From: Rhipidocladum racemiflorum | Taxonomy: Eukaryota > Streptophyta > Magnoliopsida > Poales > Poaceae | Length of the DNA stretch: 64,000 bases | Direction of reading: 5' to 3' | Assembly: GCA_036346355.1 (NCBI GenBank) | Contig: CM070580.1 | Location: forward strand, 23,241,374 to 23,305,373 | Part shown: positions 56,918-64,000 of the stretch, in pieces | Layout of the letters: every line of letters starts with the position of its first letter | Position numbering within the stretch: position 1 is the first letter of the stretch | The notes under the pieces: model-generated | Seen by the model: only the letters and a program-made list of their open reading frames with translations | Databases searched by the model: none | What the model was told of the DNA's origin: nothing | Program-made: the position numbers and the translations under genes

Positions 56918-57521
56918 TATGATATGACGTGCCAAAAGATCGACCACCTGAGCCCTAAGGGAAGTAAAGGCTAAGGAGAAAGAGTTAAAAAGGGACCCCA
57001 GACCAGACAGACTACCCAAAAAATATTAACGGCCTTTTGAACAGTCATGGTCAGGCGGCACATCTGAGATCTAACCACATTTCAAGTCTTCTTTTCATAG
57101 CAACTCAACCAAGAAAAGGAACCACGCGCGATGCATGATTAGCCAGCACTTCAGCAGCGAAAGCCCATTTTAGTTTGGGTAAAAAATTACGTTAATTATG
57201 ATGTTTTTGGGACATCCATGCTAATCCAGAAAACTAAACTTTCCGTGTTTTAAATATTCAAATAAATTATGACATATTTTGATTTTATATAAAGATTAAG
57301 GTTACGATAAAATTAAAAAAAATATAAGATAAAATGACTTACATACACCCTATTAGAGCAAGTACAATAGCAAAGTTTACCACAGGCTAATCGTAAATTA
57401 AAAGTCAGCTTATACAATACTGTATCTAAACGTTGTCTCTACATGTTGTGCAATAACTATCTTTTCTCACTTGTATATAAATAATCTACCTATACTTCCG
57501 TGCAAAGCTGGTTACTAAATA

Positions 57522-57780
57522 CTCCCTCCAGTTTGATAATAGATGTCGTTTTGGACATTGACACGGTCTTCAAAATACAACTTTGACCGCTAATTTTTAT
57601 TATAATATATTTATAAACCCAATAAAATTATAATATTATGAAAGTACTTCTCGAGACAAGTCTACACATATAATTTTCATATATCCAATTTAAATATTTA
57701 AAAATATATCGATAGTCAAAGTTTTAGAAGTTCGACCATCACTGTGTCCAAAACGACATCTATTATCAAACTGGAGGGAG
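57522..57780. mobile_element. Stowaway MITE
   Basis: Inverted ends CTCCCTCCAGTTTGATAATA and TATTATCAAACTGGAGGGAG are perfect over about 20 bp and extend further imperfectly (AGATGTCGTTTTGGACA). CTCCCTCC-type ends identify Stowaway (Tc1/mariner) elements. A TA precedes the left end; the right side reads CA, so the TA duplication is mutated. The 259-bp AT-rich body is non-coding. Confidence 0.9.
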
Positions 57781-57786
57781 CACTAA

Positions 57787-58074
57787 GAGCATCTCCAAGA
57801 GGGGCCCTAAATATGGTCCTAACTTGAATTATAGGGCTTTTGGGGGAAAAGATTAACTCCAGCAAGGGCCCTAAATTGTTAAAATTTAGCAAATTGTTTT
57901 AGGGCCTCTAAGAGAGTAACTATATTTAGCAACTTTGTGAGTGAGCCCTATCTTTGTTGGATTTTAGGGCCTAATTGCTGGAGTGAATATTTCGTTGGAG
58001 CCCTAAATCTAATTAGTTGGGATCCTAAATTAAAATTTAAGGCTCATTTTTAGGGCTCTCTCTTGGAGATGCTC
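57787..58074. mobile_element. Tourist-type (PIF/Harbinger) MITE
   Basis: Inverted ends GAGCATCTCCAAGAGGGGCC and TCTCTCTTGGAGATGCTC are flanked by the 3-bp duplication TAA (57784-57786, 58075-58077). The 288-bp body repeats AGGGCCCTAAAT phrases and is non-coding. It sits 6 bp from the Stowaway element. Confidence 0.88.
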
Positions 58075-58135
58075 TAAGAGCCAACTCTCTTCTCTCTCCT
58101 CTTTTCTTATTCTCCTAATAAGAGTCATCTGAGGT

Positions 58136-59146
58136 CAGGGGCGGAGGCAACCACCGGTGGGCAGCAGTTGCCTGCTTGGCCCCAAGTTGCCCAAGCCTCC
58201 AAGACCAGAATCTGCGGCGGTGGCCGAGTGGCCGAGGCCGATCTGCACAACGCCCGACGATCTGAGGGTGAGGCAGAGATCGCGCCGAGACCAGCCTTGC
58301 CGGAAGCGAGCAGTGAGGAGGTGAGAAGCGACCATCGAGTAAAATCGATGAACTGATGAATGATGTTTGACTGTTTGTGTGATTCTCTGCCACATGCTCA
58401 TAGTTTTGTTCTGGCCATTCTCGAACCGCAAGAACAAACACGATCATGACAACACAAAGCCATGTAGTACTTTCTGTGATACACTTTGATTGAACCCGGA
58501 TATTTGTTACTGTTTTAAAGAGTAATTCCCATAACATATTCAACTTATTTTTTAAAAAAAAGCATTACTTCAATTGGAGATAACCCATTGAAGATGTCGA
58601 TCTGCACAAGATTAAGTAAAGAGGTTTTGACTAACTCCATCTGAGGAAGTTCCAAACCTAGTAACAACCCATCATGCAATTTTGTAACTTGGAATAGTTG
58701 ATTACTGAACTGAGCCACGACCATTTGAGATGTTTTCATGGGGCGAGATAGTTGGGAGATCCATTCTCTTTGCATAGAAGGATCCTGTAGACCAAATCCT
58801 CCGGCAGGTTGATTGGCAAAACTATGAGCAGCAATATTTGATAACATGCGGGATGTTTGATGCAAAATTAGACAGCTATTGAGTATCGACCTTGATGCAT
58901 AGTTTGTTCATAAGCATATTGTTGCAGTTGCAACGGTAGTGTTACTTGTGTAGAAGGACCAGCAAATAGCAACATATACTTCTTTACAGAAGTATTACCA
59001 TTGTTTTATGCTTTTAGTTTTCATTTACATGATCATATGTATATTAGCGTTCAAGATTGCTTTTAGTTCACATATCGATCAATTCATAATATGTTAGCTA
59101 TAATAGAATCTGCCCGGGCTATATTTTTTTCCTGGCTCCGCCACTG
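58136..59146. mobile_element. hAT-type element with 8-bp target duplication
   Basis: Ends CAGGGGCGGAGGCAACC and CCTGGCTCCGCCACTG are inverted copies (CAG.GGCGGAG.CA). They are flanked by a perfect 8-bp duplication TCTGAGGT (58128-58135, 59147-59154). Eight-base duplications with CAG…CTG ends fit hAT elements. It is 1011 bp, too short for a transposase. Confidence 0.88.
58545..58865 (-). pseudogene. Unrecognised ORF inside the hAT element
   Basis: A 106-codon frame with gene-like composition (QREWISQLSRPMKTSQMVV, LLLGLELPQMELVKTSLLN). It has no transposase motif that I recognise. It could be a captured host exon or a relic of element coding sequence. The interior is too short for a full gene. 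Confidence 0.35.
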
Positions 59147-59385
59147 TCTGAGGTGGTCTTATTGTACATGCTTTTTATTGTATTGAAAGATAAGAAATGG
59201 AGTAATACTTTGTGTAGGTGGTAATGAATAAATGCATATGGTTAAGAGATAATAAATAGGGTATAATAGAAAAGGCTCATTAAATCTACATATAAACCAT
59301 ATAATTTTAGACAAGTGCATTCAAATTATATACTTTATATTTATCAACAGAGGAAGTAGCTTTTCTCCGAGTCACCCTAAGACCC

Positions 59386-59622
59386 TGTTTGGTACGGTTC
59401 TAGATTCTAGTAGAAACGGAAACGGTTCCAGATTCTTGGTAGAAACGTTTCGGGTGAATCGGGTGGAACGGGGTTGAGAGTTGAGACCGATTCGGCCACA
59501 GAGTGGAAAAAGAAGAAACGATCCGAGGAGAATCGTTATGAGCTTTAGCTCGTCTGGTTAAATTTCTTCCAAAATATAGTAGAAACGGTCCGGTTCCAAG
59601 TTGCCAAACAGGACCTAAAACT
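59386..59622. mobile_element. MITE with CCCTGTTTGG ends
   Basis: Left end ACCCTGTTTGGTACGGTTC and right end GGTTCCAAGTTGCCAAACAGG are imperfect inverted copies. Internal AGAAACGG and ACGGTTC phrases repeat. It is about 237 bp and non-coding. The flanking duplication is unclear. Confidence 0.6.
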
Positions 59623-59639
59623 CATTCTTACCTTAAACA

Positions 59640-60185
59640 CCAATGTGATGTACTACAGCCCATACATGCGTAGACGCGCTACAACCAAGCATCAAATCAA
59701 ACACATCCGCATGCACACCAGTCCAAGCCACTCCAAATTCCGTGGTTGAGCATAAGGTACATGTTCACTGTTAGTTAAACACCCAAATATAATTGTCCAT
59801 CGCACTTGTTTCCAGCTCAACTTCAATGAGCGTCATCACGAGATGCGTAATTCAGAAACCCCAAGCATATTGCAATACGTTTTTTTAGTTGAGTCGAAAT
59901 AATACTGAACACATAAACCCCTTTCCGTTCCAGTGTTTATCAATTGTGAGGTTGGATAGTCAACTACTCAATCAGCACCATCAATGGTTTCATCCTAGAA
60001 TATGTTTACCTCTGACAGATTTTAGCCCCGGATTTTCTGTGTTGACGATTTTTTTGTTCTTGAGATATTCAGCATAACAAAAAGTTTTTTTAGACCCATA
60101 ACAAAAAGTTCTGCACTTCTGCAGCAACAAAAATACTGAAACTACCCGTGTTTATATCCCGCCAAAAAATCAACTAAAAAAATAT
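59640..60185. other. Intergenic stretch, nothing assignable
   Basis: AT-rich sequence with no supportable ORF, RNA or element end. Confidence 0.4.
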
Positions 60186-60189
60186 TAGA

Positions 60190-60325
60190 GAGATGTTTCT
60201 ATATTTTTTTTTAAAGTTACATAAATATTAAAACATAAATAAATGATAAATGATGATTACTTACTCTTCGTTTGTTTCAAAATTTATATAACTTATATTA
60301 AAAGAAAAGCATAGAAGCATGGCTC
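60190..60325. repeat. Dispersed repeat, copy 2
   Basis: Homologous to 19170-19312 in the same orientation (TAAATATTAAAACATAAAT, GATGATTACTTAC, AAGAAAAGCATAGAAGCATG). It lies about 0.5 kb upstream of the DHHC gene start. Confidence 0.5.
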
Positions 60326-60627
60326 GAAATATTATTTCCGAGGGCAAATTTTTTTGGTTGCTAACAGTCCATCATCTTTAAATTTTAATTTTCCCTGCGG
60401 CGACAGCTTGCGACACCGAACTGCCTCTAGTGTTACTTACCACAGCATTACTTCCGCCCACTACACGTTCGACGAAATGCCCCCGCGAGTCCACTAAGAT
60501 TCGCTCCCATCTCCTTCGGTTCCCCACTTCATTTTCGTCTCAGAATCTCGCAAGATCGAGAGATCTCGCCGGAATCCGGCGATCGCCGCCCCCACCCCGG
60601 CTGAATTTCCGGGCTTGAGCCGTCTTG

Positions 60628-60675
60628 ATGGTTCTTGGGATCCGGAGGGAGAGGAGGAGGAGTTTGCGCCGATGA
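60628..60675 (+). promoter_or_regulatory. Upstream ORF overlapping the DHHC gene start
   Basis: A 15-codon Arg-rich reading (MVLGIRRERRRSLRR) starts at 60628. Its TGA stop (60673-60675) overlaps the main ATG (60672-60674) in an ATGA arrangement, in a different frame. If included in the mRNA leader, it would favour reinitiation or reduce translation of the main frame. Confidence 0.6.
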
Positions 60676-63600
60676 GCAGGCTGATGTCGGGGCTCCACCG
60701 GCCTCGGAGGTCGCCATGGGAGGTGCTGTGGTCGGCGCTGGTCTCCTGCGGCCTGGTGCTCTTCTCGCAGCTCGCCGTGGCCATGGTGCCCCGCCTCTTC
60801 CCCTCCCTCTCCCTCCTCGCCATGCTCCCCATCGCAGGCAAGTCCTGGCTCTATTTGCTTTCCTGTCTCTCTTTTAGCTCATTTTTTATCTTGCTTTGGT
60901 TGCGTGTTGCGCAGGTTTGGTGTTTCTGGCGGCTGTTGTGGTGGGCAAGTTCTGGAGGAGGTTCATCGGGGTGGCGGCGCCGGCGCCGCTGTTCGTGCTG
61001 TTCAGCATCCTCTTCTTGTGGGGTGTCTACGTATTCGTCATCCGGGCAGGTGAAATCTTGGCGCATTGCATCGGTTGGACTTTGCAGTGTGTGCATAGGC
61101 AGGTCTTTCGTGTTAGAAATTGTATAGTATGTCGCTGCAATGTGGTATGATTTCTGATTATAAAGGTAGCATTCTTCTAGATCAGCACATTGGTAGCATG
61201 TCATTTTGATGGTGTTTGTTGCTATAAATATCTGCTGTTTTTGTGGCGTTGCATTGATTTTGGTGAAGCTGGGGACCGTTCCTGATGCTTGCAATGCTAG
61301 AGCTTAGTTAGATTAAATGCAATCATACATGCCATTACAGTACATTTAGGAGTATATCACTTGTACTGTACATGAGGTGCCATAAATGGGTCTGGTATGC
61401 TGGCGTGTAGCTTATACCCTTTAATACTTCGATTATGCATAATTTGCTTATGCTATTTATGAGCGGACATTATAGGTAAATGAGTGTATCTAGCTTCTGT
61501 TATAGTTTTGTACTTAGTCTTATGTTTTGCAGACACATCTTCTCTCCTAGACATGCTAATTAATTCTGAGTGTGCACTGCTTCTATGGGGACTTTACAGG
61601 TTAGCTCCTCTTCTTGAACATGTCTTTTCACAATGCATATAAGCCGAGTTTAAGCTAGAAGTAGTCACTTTACATTATTGTTGTGCAAATCCTAAGCTTA
61701 AGAATTAATGTTCTTAGCATACCACCATGTTTGGGATGGAGGGTTTAGTTTGAATTTCTTACTGCAGGATTTTTTCTGGTGATCCTGGCATTGTTGCATA
61801 TGAATCTTCATTTTTAGAAGAAGCTGGCCGCAAAGATTTCATGGATGCTATATGCCCGAGTGAGGTGTAGAGGAAGTAGAGTTTTAAATAGAGTTGTTAT
61901 ATTAAGTAGCTAACCTGAAATGTAGAGTTCTTGAATTAACATGTCGACACCTTTTGTAATTTTTCTACAGAAACTTCCGTCGTTCTCAAGGGTCAGGCAC
62001 TGTAACTGCTGCAAAGCAAGTGTTAGGGGTTATGACCACCATTGCCCAGCATTTGGTAACTGCATAGGTACTATATTCTATTTTTGATATGTGCTAGTTT
62101 TGTTCTTGTTGTTGTATGACAGGTGTAGACACGCATTCTGATGTGTAGTACATGTTTTGCAGGACAGAAAAATCATCAGCTGTTTATGGCCCTTTTGACA
62201 GGATTTGTTGTCACTGAATCAACATATACAATGTGTTCAACTAAATGTATGTGGTTTGTCTCCTTGCTCTCTGAAATGAGTTATCTGTTTTCTCCTGATA
62301 GCAGACTACATGCTTTCACAACTGTGATGGTCTTTTAAGGGTTCCACTGCATTTATAACTGTTTTTACTCTATTTTACAGATATCACTAGATGCATAAAT
62401 TCAGGAATTATAAGATCTCAGGTATCTTCGTCATCAACTTATTTTGCATACCTAGCATGCATGACTTGCCAAGTGATTTCATAATTACATTATCAAGGCA
62501 ACTGTTCTGGTTTTTCTTGCATGGTAATGGTCTTGAACATTGCCTTCAGCTCATGTTAGCAAATAATGCTTGTTTTTGTTAAGTATTATGGGTTCAATGA
62601 TGCCAATTGATTTTCTATATGATAAAGCTGTTACGTAGGATGGTCTATCTTAGTAGCGTTCAGGTGCATCTTTATGTTTTAAGGAATATTTCCTGTTGTA
62701 TTGTAGTGCCAGGGCATATAGTCTTGCTGTTCGTTTGATTTGTCCATCAAATAGCATCAAGGTTTCTGATTATCTGTAAGAATGACCACATGATACTTAC
62801 TGAGGGTACCTTTTACAGAATCCTTTATCTCTAAACATGGTAATCAGCACGATGCTCTTCTCTGTCCTCCAAGTGCTCTGGCAGGTTTGTTAACCTCTTG
62901 GACGTAACAACTAACAACAGTTTTTGCTTATCTCAAACGTTTACCTGGGCACATGCAGAATGCAATCATTGTCTGGGAGGAAAAAAACATCAACTTGTGT
63001 CAAAATTGTTGGCCTGACATTAATTGGTTATGAGATAGATTTATCAGCATATAATTCATTAAGAGGTGCTTCTATGCTTTTCCTCCTAATACAAGTTGCA
63101 CAAATCTTGAAGCAAACGAAGGGGTAAGTAATCCTCATCTACCCTTCATTCATGCTTTAATATTTATGCAAATTTAAAAAGGAAGAGCGTAGAAGCACCT
63201 CTCATTAATTATTCATCTGACAAGATATTCAGAAAACGATTTGGATACAACTGTTCTCATGATGATTGTCCAGCAAATCATGCTTAATGAATTATGAGAA
63301 GAAAGGAATACAAATGTTGCACTGTTTAGTAATTTCTACACAGTATAGGATCACAACTACTGATATCCAATGTTGATGGTTTTTGATGCATTAACTGTAC
63401 TGGAAGTGCCCACATTTGTAATACTAAATTCAGGGGAGAATTGAGGATTTGTCCCGTTTTAGTTGGTACAATTGATCATTTGCCCCGTATGTCTTACTGA
63501 CATGGCCCCGGGGGCCACATGTTAGTGAGATATCAGAGAGCAAATGATCAATGGTACAAGTAAATGAGGGCAAATCATCAATTATTCCTAAATTCAGATG

Positions 63601-64000
63601 CTGCAATCCTGCTATAGATACCCACTTAGTAGAAATACCAGTTTGGTCTCTCATACATTTGACCTATTTGCCTATTTGGTAAGATTGACCAAATATCTAA
63701 TAAATGTCAGCTGCTAAATCTTGTGTTTTTGGCACAGTTTGAAATTTGGCCTGTCCTTTTTGTTGTGTCAGTAACAGTTTGTTTTTCTCGAGAATTTGGA
63801 GACAACCTTATATTAAGGCTGTGACTACATTTGTATTGCTGTGCCTATACCAAACGTTCTAATTAAAACTGCTTACCACCTATTTTGTTTCTCATATATC
63901 ATCTGTACCCATTTTGCTGCTCCCTTGCCAGGTTGTGTTCTTGATATGGCACATATATTGCATCTGCTTCAACATCAAAACGGATGAGTGGGTAATGTCA
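60672..64000 (+). CDS. DHHC-type protein S-acyltransferase, 5' part (cut by window end)
   Basis: Nine coding exons join in phase: 60672-60837, 60915-61049, 61533-61599, 61768-61864, 61971-62067, 62163-62246, 62381-62421, 62819-62884 and 63932-64000 (continuing). Translation starts at MSRLMSGLHRP; Met at 60684 is an alternative. Two N-terminal hydrophobic segments (about residues 20-75) and a third (about 85-105) precede the cysteine-rich domain, which reads VRHCNCCKASVRGYDHHCPA then FGNCIGQKNH. The DHHC Cys takes the acyl group from acyl-CoA and passes it to protein cysteines. Two later hydrophobic stretches (LFMALLTGFVV and the exon 8-9 join, LQVLWQVVFLIWHIYCIC) are membrane spans. The protein should sit in an endomembrane or the plasma membrane. 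Intron 1 is GC-AG; the rest are GT-AG. The catalytic motif is intact. I could not assign the PAT subfamily number. Confidence 0.93.
60838..60914 (+). other. GC-AG intron of the DHHC gene
   Basis: A 77-bp intron with the exon end ATCGCAG followed by GCAAGTCC, and the acceptor TTGCGCAG before GTTTGGTG. AG|GCAAGT is the consensus for GC-AG introns. No GT donor nearby keeps the frame and the hydrophobic segment (LPIA-G-LVFLAAVVVG). Confidence 0.85.

Larger units (their letters stand above)
57355..59172. mobile_element. Outer MITE (GAGCAAGTACAATA type) carrying nested elements
   Basis: GAGCAAGTACAATAGCAAAG near 57357 and its rough inverted copy TTATTGTACATGCTTTT near 59159 look like the two ends of one MITE. 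The Stowaway (57522), Tourist (57787) and hAT (58136) elements are inserted between them. The target duplication is unclear because the right end has drifted. Confidence 0.4.

Noticed and set aside
60615..60671. Earlier start for the DHHC protein at a TTG codon
   Set aside because: Plant nuclear genes rarely start at TTG; the ATG at 60672 gives a normal N-terminus before the first membrane span.
62924..63127. 67-codon ORF between DHHC exons 8 and 9
   Set aside because: Exon 8 ends in phase with 63932, giving the continuous membrane segment LQVLWQ-VVFLIWHIYC. The ORF lies inside that intron and adds nothing resembling the family.

Overview
The window is plant nuclear DNA, almost certainly from a grass (Poaceae). 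It holds two intron-rich, GC-rich plant genes set in dense nested transposons of typical grass types: a Tat-type Ty3/gypsy family, Ty1/copia elements, Stowaway and Tourist MITEs, hAT and CACTA elements, Helitron-like ends and tRNA-derived SINEs. I cannot name the species from sequence alone. All calls come from reading the sequence; no search was run.

Layout. 1-2.4 kb: a Helitron-type 3' end, a fold-back element and a Mutator-type MITE with a 9-bp target duplication. 2.4-18.5 kb: a rearranged Ty1/copia element (Copia1, +) split by an 11.0-kb Tat-type gypsy element (Gypsy1, -) with nearly identical LTRs and a perfect CACAC duplication. 18.5-26.2 kb: a Helitron candidate, a GTTTCA/TGAAAC fold-back, a 193-bp tandem duplication and a 5'-truncated copia relic (Copia3). 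27.7-28.3 kb: a MITE and a SINE. 29.6-32.3 kb: a complete eight-exon gene (-) for an ankyrin-repeat RING E3 ubiquitin ligase of the XB3/XBAT family, 443 aa. 33.5-50.6 kb: a second copia element (Copia2, +, TSD GCTGC) interrupted by a second, decayed copy of the same gypsy family (Gypsy2, +, TSD CCATG). 51.5-54.4 kb: a hAT-type element containing a mini-CACTA element, which itself carries 5S-rRNA-derived sequence, and a solo LTR. 54.4-60.3 kb: a copia gag relic, two tRNA-type sequences, a Helitron-type end and a nest of Stowaway, Tourist and hAT elements. 60.6-64.0 kb: the first nine coding exons of a DHHC-type protein S-acyltransferase (+), cut by the window end.

How the parts relate. The two host genes look independent: one is a ubiquitin ligase of a family linked to immune receptor signalling in rice, the other a membrane palmitoyltransferase. 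The rest is mobile DNA whose order of arrival can be read from nesting: Copia1 before Gypsy1, Copia2 before Gypsy2, and the 51.5-kb hAT before its CACTA and LTR passengers. The most interesting biology is inside the gypsy family. Each copy carries a long gene antisense to gag-pol with an 81-bp intron, which implies a separately transcribed and spliced antisense product. Other notable points are the 5S-derived sequence in the CACTA element, the Copia1 LTR that is a 107-bp-arm palindrome, and a GC-AG intron plus an upstream ORF overlapping the start codon in the DHHC gene.
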